A stretch of DNA of 64,000 nucleotides, from the NCBI RefSeq assembly GCF_016908465.1, contig NZ_JAFBDY010000001.1, positions 682,001 to 746,000 on the forward strand, written 5' to 3'. Numbering within the stretch: position 1 is the stretch's first letter; the number at the start of each line of letters is the position of its first letter. A program made the translations under genes and the position numbers. Positions 1 to 8,508 of this stretch are shown here, piece by piece. The notes under the pieces are model-generated. The model saw only the letters and a list, made by a program, of their open reading frames with translations, had not been told where the DNA came from and ran no database searches. Origin of the DNA: Lysinibacillus composti (GTDB taxonomy: Bacteria > Bacillota > Bacilli > Bacillales_A > Planococcaceae).

Positions 1-819
1 CAAAATTCTCAATGCTTCTTTTAGGATTTGATCGTGCTCTTTGTTCGAAATAACTAAATGACAACTCAGCGCGGAAAATTCCGAGGTAATACTCCAAACA
101 TGAAAATCATGCATACTGACAACGCCCGGTAGTTCAAGTAATGCCGTACGAATCTTCTTCACATTCATATTCATTGGAATGCCTTCCATCAAAACATGGA
201 AGGTAATGATGATAATTTCGACGCCACTTTTCAAGATTAAAATGGAGATGATCAGACTCGCTATTGGGTCGGCAATCGTCCATCCAAACAGGAGAATAAG
301 TAAGGAAGCAACAATGGCACCAATAGAACCGAGTAAATCACCAATGACATGCATAAATGCTGCGCGCATATTGATATTATCGCTCGTATCGCCTCTTGTC
401 ATAATGTATGCGACAAAAATATTCACCAAAGCACCAATAATGGCGATCGCCAACATACCAGTACTGACAATCGCTTGTGGTTCGGCAAAACGCTCAAGAG
501 CTTCCCATATAATAAAAACAGAAATTCCTACAAGCAATAATCCATTAAACAAGGCCGCTAGAATTTCAATTCGTCGATAACCAAACGTCATCCGGCTATT
601 CACGGCTCTTTCCCCAAGAATAAAGGCAAGCAACCCAACGCCGAGTGATACCGAATCACTGAACATATGACTAGCATCCGACAGAAGCGCCAAACTATTC
701 GTTAATACGCCCCCGAAAAATTCCAAAATCATAAAAGCCGTAATTAACACAAAACTTTTGAACAGAATCTTTTTATTTTGGGTGTGGTGATGATGATGGT
801 GGTGATGGTGATGAGCCAT
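1..819 (-). CDS. Cation diffusion facilitator (CDF) family metal efflux protein, 3' end outside window
   Basis: Membrane antiporter that exports divalent metal ions such as zinc, cobalt or cadmium. The start at 819 gives Met-Ala followed by ten consecutive histidines, a typical metal-binding N-terminal tail of CzcD-type proteins, then hydrophobic segments. The metal-site motif HxxxD is visible in SLALLSDASHMFSDSVSL (about residues 40-58), and a second one in AAFMHVIGDLLGS. The cytoplasmic ferredoxin-like domain begins near GIPMNMNVKKIRTALLELPG with VHDFHVWSI. 273 residues are visible; the family is about 300, so only the C-terminal tail is missing. A GGAGGAAAT ribosome-binding site precedes the ATG. 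Transcribed divergently from the chemoreceptor gene. Family certain; metal specificity not determined. Confidence 0.93.
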   Translation of the reverse strand, partial: MAHHHHHHHHHHTQNKKILFKSFVLITAFMILEFFGGVLTNSLALLSDASHMFSDSVSLGVGLLAFILGERAVNSRMTFGYRRIEILAALFNGLLLVGISVFIIWEALERFAEPQAIVSTGMLAIAIIGALVNIFVAYIMTRGDTSDNINMRAAFMHVIGDLLGSIGAIVASLLILLFGWTIADPIASLIISILILKSGVEIIIITFHVLMEGIPMNMNVKKIRTALLELPGVVSMHDFHVWSITSEFSALSCHLVISNKEHDQILKEALRIL

Positions 820-1043
820 AATATTTCCTCCAGTTGGTTTTATATAGATAGGGTTTAGTTAAGATAGTTTTCTGGTGAATGGATGAAAAGCTTCTAAGAT
901 TAAGTGATAAATTACCTTTTCTAGCGTATGTAAAGGAGAAATGCTATATGATTAAATCCAAATATATTAACAGAACTAACATAGAAAAAATCTATATATG
1001 TATGTCGGTTTAGTAGAAAAATGATAAATATGTTAAAATATAA

Positions 1044-1070
1044 TGAATATGGTTATAAATTCACCGATAT
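1044..1070 (+). promoter_or_regulatory. Sigma-D-like (motility) promoter
   Basis: TGAA at 1044-1047, a 15-base spacer, then ACCGATAT at 1063-1070. This differs by one base in each box from the Bacillus sigma-D consensus TAAA-N15-GCCGATAT. It lies 30 bases upstream of a chemoreceptor start codon, which fits the sigma-D motility/chemotaxis regulon. Seen in sequence; activity inferred. Confidence 0.6.
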
Positions 1071-1099
1071 ATTTTGAATGAAATGAGGACGTTCTCTTA

Positions 1100-1921
1100 A
1101 TGTTTAACAAAATTGATTCTTTAGAAGATATTATCCGTTTGATTCCACTATTAAAAATATCCATTCCTGCCGATTTATCTATTGCTATTTGTGACTTGGA
1201 AAAATTTATTGCCTATTATCCAGGCAAGTCCATAAATTTGCATATTCGAGTAAATCAACCATTAAATCCGGAAGAACCACTATCTATTGCACTTCGTGAG
1301 AATAAATCTTTAAAAGCGAACGTTCCAGCTGATTTCTATGGTTTTGAGTTCACGGGAACTGCAACACCGTTACATAATCAAAAAGGCCAAATCATCGGCG
1401 GAATTGCTGTTCAATTAAGAAGACAAACTGAATTAAGAGAGATTGCAGATCAAATTTCGGAGTCTTTATCCCAAGCAAATGAACAAATTTTAAGTGTAAT
1501 GAAAGGCTCAAATTCATTAGCAGATTTCTCACAGGAATTATTGAATCAGTCTCATCAAGCAGGTGAAAACGTAGGGAAAACGACAGAAGTATTATCGATG
1601 ATGAAACGTGTAGCGGACCAAACGAATCTACTTGGACTAAATGCAGCAATTGAAGCGGCACGTGCTGGAGAAAAGGGTAGAGGGTTTGAAGTAGTGGCCA
1701 ATGAAATTCGAAGGTTTTCAAAGGAAACGGTAACATCCACGCAAAGTATCAACGAAACAATGAATCAAATGATGGAAGTCACAAATATTATGAGTGAATC
1801 GATTCGGAAAATAGCCGTAATCGGTCAAGAGCAAGCAGATTCCATTTCACAAACATCCACGTTTATGGGGGAAATTCAAGAACTGGCAACAAAATTGAAT
1901 GCTTTTGCGAATAAATTATAA
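1100..1921 (+). CDS. Soluble methyl-accepting chemotaxis-type signalling protein
   Basis: A 273-residue chemoreceptor without membrane segments. Residues about 1-115 form a small sensory-type domain; the C-terminal part is the long helical signalling domain with the highly conserved hairpin tip around [23 protein letters not shown] (about residues 170-192), which contacts CheA and CheW. The size and soluble layout resemble the short cytoplasmic chemoreceptor YfmS of Bacillus subtilis, but the N-terminal ligand is unknown. A weak GAGG ribosome-binding site sits upstream of the ATG. A sigma-D-like promoter at 1044-1070 suggests expression with the flagellar/chemotaxis regulon. It stands alone, with no other chemotaxis gene next to it. 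Confidence 0.9.
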   Translation: MFNKIDSLEDIIRLIPLLKISIPADLSIAICDLEKFIAYYPGKSINLHIRVNQPLNPEEPLSIALRENKSLKANVPADFYGFEFTGTATPLHNQKGQIIGGIAVQLRRQTELREIADQISESLSQANEQILSVMKGSNSLADFSQELLNQSHQAGENVGKTTEVLSMMKRVADQTNLLGLNAAIEAARAGEKGRGFEVVANEIRRFSKETVTSTQSINETMNQMMEVTNIMSESIRKIAVIGQEQADSISQTSTFMGEIQELATKLNAFANKL

Positions 1922-2151
1922 GGCAGGAACCTGGTTGTCTTTCCTTTAAGTTGAGAAAAGTATAAGAAATCGGGATCGAACTATACTAAATCAACAAGGA
2001 AGAGAAGGGGAGTGGAATAGACATCCTGATAAAAAAGCGTTTAATACTTTGAAATAGTGTTGAAAAATTTTAAAAATTTCAGCGTTTATAGGTGAAATAT
2101 TATTCAAAATAGCATAAAATTAGAGTAATACACTTTTAGGGAGGAATGCCG

Positions 2152-2343
2152 ATGATAACCGGTCAGTTAGAGCGAGCGTTTCAATTAGCTGAGAAACATA
2201 AGCTCGACGTAAGCACAATTTTAGAATTAAACAAAATAATTGCAAAAGAGGTGAATGCCTCACCAATTTTAGAAGAAAAGATCCTTCAACAAATTATCAA
2301 AATTCTAGAAAATAACAAAACATACTTAAGGGAGGCAACATAA
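2152..2343 (+). CDS. Small hypothetical protein (63 aa)
   Basis: Start chosen at the second ATG (2152) because GGGAGGA at 2139-2145 is then six bases away; the ATG at 2146 would touch the ribosome-binding site. The product is short, helical and without membrane segments (MITGQLERAFQLAEKHKLD...). It loosely recalls Spo0E-type phosphatases in size and in the 'L...AEKHKLD...ILELN' helix, but the diagnostic SQ-x-LD motif is absent, so no function is assigned. Followed directly by a strong terminator, so it is probably a monocistronic unit. Confidence 0.55.
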   Translation: MITGQLERAFQLAEKHKLDVSTILELNKIIAKEVNASPILEEKILQQIIKILENNKTYLREAT

Positions 2344-2393
2344 AAAATTGAAAAAGCAAATTGAATTGTACGATGATTTAGACTCATTTGATT

Positions 2394-2433
2394 AAGGCGC
2401 TGCTCAAGCATAGAAAACACGAGCAGCGCCTTT
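2394..2433 (+). terminator. Rho-independent terminator
   Basis: AAGGCGCTGCTC pairs perfectly with GAGCAGCGCCTT across a 15-base loop, followed by a short T run. Ends the transcript of the small gene at 2152-2343. Confidence 0.8.
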
Positions 2434-2576
2434 AAATATTTATATACATATTATTTTAATTACAGTAATGAAAATACTTGGAAAATTCTATTTACATTAA
2501 TTTTAATTTGAATATTTTATTTTCATTATATGTATAAAAAACTATTTAAGTTATTATCTGAATTTTTGATTAAAAA
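2434..2576. other. AT-rich spacer, nothing recognised
   Basis: Very AT-rich spacer between two terminators with no open frame or RNA signature that I can support. Confidence 0.5.
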
Positions 2577-2627
2577 AAAGCAAACTGCCTATAAATGTAG
2601 TAGAACACCACGGCAGTTTACTTTTTC
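2577..2627 (-). terminator. Terminator downstream of the spore protein gene
   Basis: On the minus strand AGTAAACTGCC pairs with GGCAGTTTGCT over a loop of about 22 bases and is followed by eight T residues. It lies 35 bases after the stop codon of the SASP gene. Confidence 0.65.
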
Positions 2628-2661
2628 GTGAAAATTGCAAAAGTTGTAATTTTAACTTCTG

Positions 2662-2874
2662 TTATTGGCCAGAAGTACCACGTAATTGTGATTCAGCCAT
2701 TTGCACAAGACGTTTAGTGATTTCGCCTCCGACTGATCCGTTTGCACGAGAAGACGCTTCAGGTCCGAGTTGAACACCAAACTCTTGTGCGATTTCATAC
2801 TTCATTTGATCTAAAGCTTGGTTTGCGCCAGGTACTAAAAGTTTGTTTGAGTTACCGTTGTTGTTAGATGCCAT
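2662..2874 (-). CDS. Alpha/beta-type small acid-soluble spore protein (SASP)
   Basis: A 70-residue DNA-binding protein that coats and protects spore DNA and is cleaved by the Gpr protease on germination. Family signatures are [10 protein letters not shown] (about residues 25-34, the Gpr cleavage region EIAxEFG) and [15 protein letters not shown] (about residues 43-57). The start at 2874 follows the consensus AAGGAGGTGATAG ribosome-binding site. Transcribed alone on the minus strand from a sigma-G-like promoter. Good evidence that the host makes endospores. Confidence 0.97.
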   Translation of the reverse strand: MASNNNGNSNKLLVPGANQALDQMKYEIAQEFGVQLGPEASSRANGSVGGEITKRLVQMAESQLRGTSGQ

Positions 2875-2897
2875 GTCTATCACCTCCTTGTGAAATA

Positions 2898-2926
2898 TAG
2901 AATGCACTTTATTAGATTTTTCATAC
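2898..2926 (-). promoter_or_regulatory. Sigma-G-like forespore promoter
   Basis: Minus strand: GTATG (-35), 17-base spacer, CATTCTA (-10), close to the Bacillus sigma-G consensus GMATR-N18-CATNMTA. Located 24 bases upstream of the SASP start, as expected for a forespore gene. Confidence 0.6.
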
Positions 2927-3125
2927 GCAAAAATTAAGTGGTAAATTTCTTCAATTCCTAAGTGATAAATATACATAATATAAGGCTTTACTTCGTTGTG
3001 AAGTAGAGCTTTTTTCTTTTTTAAAAAATTTTTTAAAATCGATGTCTCTTTTTTGGATTTTAAAACCTATATAAGTAAGTGAAGAGGATAGAAAAGAATG
3101 TCCTCTGGATAAAAGGAGGGATGAA

Positions 3126-3509
3126 ATGGAATATAACGGTGTGCAAGTAGTGACAACAAAGAAATTAGCAGCCATGTTTGGTACCACATCCGTAAGAATC
3201 AATCAAAATTTTGTAAAAAGGAAACATCAGTATGAACTCGGGCACCATTACTTTGTCTGTTCTGGTGAGAAATTAGACGAACTTAAATGCCTGTTTTCCA
3301 ACAAAATTGATTTGAAACATACATCGGTACTTTATCTTTGGACAAAATATGGCGCCTATTTGCAAGTACAGAACCTAAAAGGTGATCAAGCCTGGAAAGG
3401 TTTTTGTTCGTGTATTGATTATTTTTATGGTACAGAAGAATTAATTAAAACTTACATTAACGAACTGAATCAAAAAATAGAACAGTTAAAACAAAACATA
3501 AACGATTGA
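3126..3509 (+). CDS. Phage-type ORF6N domain protein
   Basis: A 127-residue protein whose N-terminal half matches the ORF6N (KilA-N-related) DNA-binding domain of phage antirepressor proteins: VTTKKLAAMFGTT, then IRQNF-like RINQNFVKRKHQYELGHHYFV-type text at about residues 24-45. The C-terminal helix may oligomerise. GGAGG ribosome-binding site seven bases before the ATG. The stop codon overlaps the start of the next gene (TTGA), implying translational coupling. Probably a relic of a prophage or phage-derived island, because no other phage structural or integrase genes are nearby. Confidence 0.75.
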   Translation: MEYNGVQVVTTKKLAAMFGTTSVRINQNFVKRKHQYELGHHYFVCSGEKLDELKCLFSNKIDLKHTSVLYLWTKYGAYLQVQNLKGDQAWKGFCSCIDYFYGTEELIKTYINELNQKIEQLKQNIND

Positions 3510-3700
3510 ACGAAGCACTTGTATTGCAGCAATTACACTATCTATTACAAAAATCATCAATCCTATGTGACGGTCACAATTGGTTTTTTCATACGTTTCA
3601 ACAGTGGCAAAAACAATTTCCATTTTGGTCGGAGCGAACGATTATTCGAATTATTACCAAGCTGGAACAAGAAGGATATTTTATCTCTTCAAAAGACTAA
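3506..3700 (+). CDS. Truncated phage replication-type winged-helix protein
   Basis: Starts at a TTG that overlaps the previous stop codon. The 64 residues (NEALVLQQLHYLLQKS, then WFFHTFQQWQKQFPFWSERTI and a recognition-type helix IIRIITKLEQEGYF) match the N-terminal helix-turn-helix region of phage replication initiation or DnaD-like proteins. Those proteins usually carry 10-25 residues before this block and a long C-terminal domain after it; both are missing. I therefore read it as a truncated remnant, although the short form could still be translated. Confidence 0.55.
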   Translation: MNEALVLQQLHYLLQKSSILCDGHNWFFHTFQQWQKQFPFWSERTIIRIITKLEQEGYFISSKD

Positions 3701-3819
3701 AACAAACTGAAAAAGTCTTGTATGGTTTTCGTTTGCTTTTTGGATTTGGTTAATTGCGTTGCCAAGGCTTTTATCTTGCTTATTTCATCTATTACGTAGT
3801 TCAAAAAGGGAAGTTAAAC

Positions 3820-4182
3820 ATGAATGACTCAGATGAACGACTAGATACCATAGAACTTTCCTCAAGCGAACAAATAGAGTTCGACCAAATGCGAACACAG
3901 GATTTCTTAAAGTTAAGACAAATTCAACTCTACACGGTGAAACAACAAAACAACTACATATTTTATTTCGGCCACAATGCAATTGAAGTTGCAACCTACC
4001 ATGAAAGGCTTTACGGACAAAAAGTAAGAAAACTAACAAACTGTCATAACCAAATGATGGACAAATCTCTATATTATTTCCCAGAAACAAAACAAACAAA
4101 AACCTTTCGAGACCTTCTAAAAGAAACCCATCAATTTCCTTGTTATGTTTGTGAGGTGGCAAGGGACGCGGGTCAGTCGTGA
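3820..4182 (+). CDS. Hypothetical protein (120 aa), phage-remnant neighbour
   Basis: Start chosen at the ATG at 3820, which has an AAGGGAAG ribosome-binding site; the frame is open further upstream without such a site. The product is soluble, rich in charged and aromatic residues, with three cysteines, two of them in a C-terminal CYVC pair. I recognise no family. It follows the phage-type genes on the same strand with a 119-base gap and may belong to the same remnant. Confidence 0.45.
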   Translation: MNDSDERLDTIELSSSEQIEFDQMRTQDFLKLRQIQLYTVKQQNNYIFYFGHNAIEVATYHERLYGQKVRKLTNCHNQMMDKSLYYFPETKQTKTFRDLLKETHQFPCYVCEVARDAGQS

Positions 4183-4403
4183 ATGAAGCTTTATTTCCAC
4201 AATCTCCAACAAAATATTTTTCATGGTATGTTCCTAGATCGGATAAGAAGAAACATGTTTACCTAAATATTGTAACAATTGATGGAAGTATTTGGAAAAA
4301 TGAAAATTATTGTATAATGGGTTGATATTTAATATTTTTATGACTTCTAGTCCGTTGTAAAAAGGATTAGAAATAAGAAAATTACTAAAAAGGAAGTAAG
4401 TAG

Positions 4404-5123
4404 ATGGAAATTATACAAGTAAAAGATTATGAAGAGATGAGTAAAACAGCATGTTTTTACTTATTAAAGAAAGTGGGAAACATTGAGCAACCTGTCCTTG
4501 GATTAGCTACAGGATCAACACCGGAAGGCTTATATCGGCAATTGATTGAGGCATATAAAAATGGAAGTCTATCATTTAAAAATGTAAAAACTTTTAATTT
4601 AGATGAGTATATTCATCTCGATCAAACGAATCCAAATAGCTACTATTATTATATGAAAAAGCATTTATTTGATTGGATCGATATTCCAAAAGAACAGATT
4701 CATCTTCCTAATGGTAAAGCGCAAGATTTGGAGGCAGAGTGTCTAGATTATGAAAATAAAATTAAACAAGTGGGGAAAATCGATATTCAAATATTAGGAA
4801 TCGGCTTAAATGGACATATAGGTTTTAACGAGCCTGGTACAGCATTTACAAGTCGAACTCATGTCATAGCATTGGATGAGTCAACACGAGAAGCGAACGC
4901 AAAATTTTTCCCATCAATAGATGATGTTCCAACTCATGCCATTACAATGGGGATTGAAACGATTATGGAAAGCGAAGAAATACTACTACTTGCTTCAGGT
5001 GAACAAAAAGCTGCTGCATTAAATCGATTGTTAAATGGAGAAATAAGTGAAGAGTTTCCAGCATCCATTTTACATAGACATAAGAAAGTTACGGTTATTG
5101 CTGACGCTGCTGATGTCAATTAA
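4404..5123 (+). CDS. nagB: Glucosamine-6-phosphate deaminase
   Basis: Converts glucosamine 6-phosphate to fructose 6-phosphate and ammonia in amino-sugar catabolism. The 239-residue length equals the family norm. Conserved parts visible are the phosphate-binding GLATGSTPEGLY (about residues 33-44), the active-site block FNLDEYIHLD (about 63-72) and GIGLNGHIGFNEPG (about 132-145) with the catalytic His and Glu. GGAAG ribosome-binding site before the ATG. It stands alone: there is no nagA or PTS gene beside it, and an AATACCCCTTT terminator follows. Confidence 0.96.
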   Translation: MEIIQVKDYEEMSKTACFYLLKKVGNIEQPVLGLATGSTPEGLYRQLIEAYKNGSLSFKNVKTFNLDEYIHLDQTNPNSYYYYMKKHLFDWIDIPKEQIHLPNGKAQDLEAECLDYENKIKQVGKIDIQILGIGLNGHIGFNEPGTAFTSRTHVIALDESTREANAKFFPSIDDVPTHAITMGIETIMESEEILLLASGEQKAAALNRLLNGEISEEFPASILHRHKKVTVIADAADVN

Positions 5124-5194
5124 TAGATTGAGATCTTGGTACTGAGCCATAAAAAAATCTGTTTGGATTCTAGATGCTTGATTATAAAAGAAAA

Positions 5195-5236
5195 AATACC
5201 CCTTTGGACGTTGCAATCTAAAGGGATATTTTTGTA
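5195..5236 (+). terminator. Probable terminator after nagB
   Basis: ACCCCTTT and AAAGGGAT can pair across about 14 bases, followed by ATTTTT. Reasonable end of the nagB transcript. Confidence 0.6.
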
Positions 5237-5266
5237 GTACTTTCATTAGTACAAGCAAGCATATTA

Positions 5267-5374
5267 GAAATAAAATTTTGTATAGTTGATAGACTATTTA
5301 AAAAAATAGCTAGCATAATTGAAATGAAATTTTGTATAATTAATTGACTATTCTAACAATAAAAACGCTAGAAT
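5267..5374. repeat. Two imperfect 54-bp direct repeats
   Basis: A unit beginning GAAATAAAATTTTGTATA at 5267 recurs as GAAATGAAATTTTGTATA at 5321, exactly 54 bases later, with matching tails that both contain gactatt and gctag. No coding capacity. The remaining spacer to 5656 is AT-rich and shows no supported gene. Confidence 0.55.
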
Positions 5375-5656
5375 GAGGTGTCTAAAAAGTATGCTATATT
5401 AGTACATAAATTTTTTTTAGGAGATGCCTAAGAACTACTTTTGCTATCTCCTTTATTTTTGTTTCCACGATGATATTAAATCTTTTGAATTACATAAGAA
5501 TAAATGGATTTTGGAAGAGGAAAGGATTCTAAAATAACATTTGTAAGATGGGGGTTCTCGTTTAACTAAAAGCTAATAAAAGGTAAACATTATTCGATTA
5601 TCGGGCAAAATTCTGTAATCTATTATTATAGTGAAAAAATAAATAAGGAGAAAACT

Positions 5657-6841
5657 ATGACGCAACCATATTTAAAAAAATGGGGTTTTGTGGCCTTTAT
5701 TACGAGTTTATCGATGATTCCGCCACTTGCTACCGATTTATACATGCCGGCATTGCCAGAAATGGTGACGGTTTTTAACACGACAACGACAATGACCTCG
5801 TTGACGATGACAATTTTCTTCGTTTGTATGGCCATTGGTATTTTACTATTCGGTACATTAAGCGATAAATTCGGGCGTAAACCTATGTTGATCAATGCCA
5901 TTTTATTAACATTTTTATTTAGTGTGGCATGTTCGTTTGCGCCAACAATTACGTTTTTAATTATTGCGAGGGCCATTCAAGCACTTGGTGCGGGTGGGAT
6001 GGTTTCGATTGCATCTGCACTCATCAAGGATAGCTTTGACGGCAAGGAGATGTCGCAAGTGTTATCAATCACACAATCGTTAGGGATGTTAGCACCGATG
6101 CTTGCGCCACTTTTAGGTGCTTTAATATTAACGTATTTTGATTGGAGAAAGACATTTATTGCACTTGCTTTATTGAACTCTATTTCTTTTGTTGCTGCAC
6201 TTTTACTAAAGGAAACACTTCCTCAAGAAAAACGTACAAATGATGGTATTTTTCAATCCATTTGGAGTATTACAAAAGTGTTGAAAAACAAAACGTTTAC
6301 GAGCTATTTACTGATCGGAAGTATATTAACGGCACCGTTTATGGCTTATATCGCAGTTGCATCTTATGTCTACGTGAAGGGCTTTGGTATATCAGAAACA
6401 GCATTTAGTATTTACTTTGCAATTACTTCTGCACTAGCAGTAGTGGGTCCACTATTGTATATGAAGATTGGTTCGCAATCTTTTAAGAAAACCTACAGTA
6501 TTATTTTTACAGTCATTATGATCGTGGGCATCTTATTATTAACAATTGGTAAAATTAGTCCCATCCTATTCCTAATAAGTTTCGTTCCATTTCCAATGGC
6601 ATCTATGTTCTTCCGCCCGATGATATCAGGGATAATTTTACAGTCGCAATCGACAAATATTGGTGCGGCTGCGGCAATGATGAACTTCGGTTTTACCATT
6701 GTTGGAAGTTTAGCAATGCTAATAGGATCGTTAGAATGGGCTAGCTATGTAAATGGAATTGCCATCACGATTTTAAGCTTCGCACTTATTTCACTCATTA
6801 TTTTATTGATTTCAAAATCTCGTAGTTGGATTTCTATATAA
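5657..6841 (+). CDS. MFS drug exporter, Bcr/CflA family
   Basis: A 394-residue, 12-helix inner-membrane proton antiporter. The N-terminal motif MIPPLATDLYMPALPEM and the loop GTLSDKFGRKPML (motif A, about residues 72-84) are typical of the Bcr/CflA multidrug family; RAIQALGAGG (motif B) follows at about residue 104. GGAG ribosome-binding site seven bases from the ATG. Monocistronic, ended by a strong terminator. Substrates cannot be told from sequence. Confidence 0.92.
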   Translation: MTQPYLKKWGFVAFITSLSMIPPLATDLYMPALPEMVTVFNTTTTMTSLTMTIFFVCMAIGILLFGTLSDKFGRKPMLINAILLTFLFSVACSFAPTITFLIIARAIQALGAGGMVSIASALIKDSFDGKEMSQVLSITQSLGMLAPMLAPLLGALILTYFDWRKTFIALALLNSISFVAALLLKETLPQEKRTNDGIFQSIWSITKVLKNKTFTSYLLIGSILTAPFMAYIAVASYVYVKGFGISETAFSIYFAITSALAVVGPLLYMKIGSQSFKKTYSIIFTVIMIVGILLLTIGKISPILFLISFVPFPMASMFFRPMISGIILQSQSTNIGAAAAMMNFGFTIVGSLAMLIGSLEWASYVNGIAITILSFALISLIILLISKSRSWISI

Positions 6842-6844
6842 TAA

Positions 6845-6879
6845 AAACGAGCAGTTCAGTATACGTCTGCTCGTTTTTT
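6845..6879 (+). terminator. Rho-independent terminator
   Basis: ACGAGCAG pairs with CTGCTCGT and is followed by TTTTTT, directly after the Bcr/CflA gene stop. Confidence 0.88.
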
Positions 6880-7013
6880 AATCTTGGTATATATTTTTTT
6901 ATCTTGAAAATAATATTTTCTATATGATTCAAGTAGTAAGAAAAGCTGATGGTGAAAAGTATGTAATGGATCATAGATTTTTTATTGCGCTAGTATAGGG
7001 CATTTTTAGATGA

Positions 7014-7046
7014 AAAATAACCCCCACCATACTAGATGGGGGCGTG
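7014..7046 (-). terminator. Terminator of the sspO-like gene
   Basis: On the minus strand the hairpin CCCCCATCTAGTATGGTGGGGG is followed by a T-rich tail. It lies about 50 bases after the stop codon of the spore gene at 7094. Confidence 0.6.
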
Positions 7047-7093
7047 GTGTCATTTAGTATGTTGTTGACCACTGCATCAATTTATCAGTGGTA

Positions 7094-7249
7094 TTATTGT
7101 CGCTTCTTAGTTTTCTTATTATTAGCTCTCTCTGCGGCTGACAAAGGATCGTTTGCTAATTCATGATCAAACTCCCTCGGTAAATTCTTCCTTACCGCTT
7201 GTTTATCACTAATAGTATCACTTACATTGCTCTTCCGGTTGTTAGTCAC
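7094..7249 (-). CDS. sspO: Small acid-soluble spore protein O-like (SspO)
   Basis: A 51-residue minor spore core protein. The C-terminal block EFDHELANDPLSAAERANNKK matches the SspO family hallmark (EP/DPL-T/S-AAxRxNNKK-rich basic tail). Start taken at GTG 7249, which has GGAGGTG seven bases upstream; the longer frame back to 7300 lacks a ribosome-binding site. A sigma-G-like promoter lies just upstream. Confidence 0.8.
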   Translation of the reverse strand: MTNNRKSNVSDTISDKQAVRKNLPREFDHELANDPLSAAERANNKKTKKRQ

Positions 7250-7269
7250 TTTAAACACCTCCATGATTT

Positions 7270-7298
7270 TAGTTTGCCACGTGGTGTTCTTAGTATGC
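7270..7298 (-). promoter_or_regulatory. Sigma-G-like forespore promoter for sspO-like gene
   Basis: Minus strand GCATA, 17-base spacer, CAAACTA, close to the sigma-G consensus GMATR and CATNMTA. Position just upstream of the ribosome-binding site supports forespore expression. Confidence 0.5.
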
Positions 7299-7492
7299 AT
7301 TTTGGTTACATTATGAATGGAAAGATGTCATGAAGGATTTCTTTGAGAATTTCTTTTGTTTTATTTGTTGAAATATTTTTGCATCTTGCACATAAACGAA
7401 AAGAAACATATCAGTTTGTCATTTCAAAATGATTCCAATAAAATAAAAATGATAAACGAATAGATGGTTAAAGGAAAGGATGTAGAAAGTGA

Positions 7493-8470
7493 ATGAAGGC
7501 TAGTATATTTAATTTTCTTGGGGAATTTTCTAGTACGCTTGAAGAGCTAGCGTTACGTGTAGAGGACCTTTTATGGGACCAACCACAAGAAGCCATGATG
7601 AAGGCACGCTTGTTTGGGGAAACATTAGTCTCAATGATTTTTGAGCAAGAAAATATGAATGAAGTGTACCCTCTGAAACAATGGGAAAAGATAGATAGAT
7701 TGTATAGACATGACATAATTCAAGATGACATGTATAAAAAGTTCGAATACATAAGAAAAAATGGTAATATTGCTGTGCATCAAGTTTCAGAAATGGATCT
7801 AGAAGTGGCAAAACAAGCCCACCAAGTCCTTTTTGATCTAAGTGTTTGGTATGCGGAAGTTTATGTTAGCCATACATTTACTGCACCAGAGTATGAATTG
7901 CCATCTAAACAAATTCAAGATCCACAAATTGTGAAGAAATGGATGGAAGAATATCAAGACAGGATTGCCGAGATTGAAATACAACTGGAACAACTAAAGC
8001 AAGAAAAGAAGCAACAACAAATCTCAGTCAAAGAAGAACGGAAAATGAATTCTCGAATAAGCACCAACTCTACTAATAATAGTGAACGTAGTGTCCCGAT
8101 TGAAAGATTTCAAGTTACATTTGAAACAGCAAATTTTGAATGGAAAAATTTATCGAAAAAGGCTGCAGAATTCAAATATAAGGAGTTTGAGGAAGAAGAC
8201 ACTGAGGCATACGTCTATCTGTTAGATAACGTAACTCCTACAATAGCTGTTCATCCTACGTTGATTGAACAGACAATGAAGTGGGTGGACGTGACATCTA
8301 AACCACTTAAGAGTACGGCTTTAAGAAGGTTTCCGAGAAAGGTTGAGGAGAACACACTTAAATCGAATTACGGCTATACATACACATTCCAAACTAAAGG
8401 CGAGCTAGAATCGTTATTAGTTCGAATTGTAGAAGTACTACAGTCTAGAAACTGTGAATTAGAAAAATAA
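7493..8470 (+). CDS. DUF4145 domain-containing protein with coiled coil
   Basis: The 325-residue product begins NFLGEFSSTLEELALRVEDLLWDQPQEAMMKARLFGETLVSMIF, which fits the DUF4145 domain found at the N-terminus of type I restriction HsdR subunits and in stand-alone proteins. A Lys/Gln/Glu-rich coiled coil spans about residues 145-185, then a linker and an unrecognised C-terminal domain of about 110 residues. No methylase or specificity gene is adjacent, so this is not a visible restriction operon. Its role is unknown; DUF4145 proteins often accompany defence genes, but this gene stands alone. Confidence 0.65.
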   Translation: MKASIFNFLGEFSSTLEELALRVEDLLWDQPQEAMMKARLFGETLVSMIFEQENMNEVYPLKQWEKIDRLYRHDIIQDDMYKKFEYIRKNGNIAVHQVSEMDLEVAKQAHQVLFDLSVWYAEVYVSHTFTAPEYELPSKQIQDPQIVKKWMEEYQDRIAEIEIQLEQLKQEKKQQQISVKEERKMNSRISTNSTNNSERSVPIERFQVTFETANFEWKNLSKKAAEFKYKEFEEEDTEAYVYLLDNVTPTIAVHPTLIEQTMKWVDVTSKPLKSTALRRFPRKVEENTLKSNYGYTYTFQTKGELESLLVRIVEVLQSRNCELEK

Positions 8471-8508
8471 TAAATGTGATTTATCTTGTTTAAAAGGCGT
8501 GGGTCTAA

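Noticed and set aside
179..580. 133-codon plus-strand frame
   Set aside because: Antisense shadow of the cation efflux gene; no ribosome-binding site and no protein-like composition.
2152..2343. Spo0E-type aspartyl-phosphate phosphatase
   Set aside because: Size and helices fit, but the SQELD-type motif needed for the family is missing.
2348..2395. 15-codon frame LKKQIELYDDLDSFD after the small gene at 2152
   Set aside because: It begins at TTG twelve bases from a GGGAGG and ends where the terminator stem starts; too short to support without conservation data.
5416..5540. 37-codon frame starting ATG right after AGGAG
   Set aside because: The ATG directly touches the putative ribosome-binding site and the first codons form a hairpin; not credible as a gene.
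7493..8470. Type I restriction subunit HsdR fragment or defence system
   Set aside because: Only a DUF4145-like N-terminus is visible; there are no helicase motifs and no partner genes.
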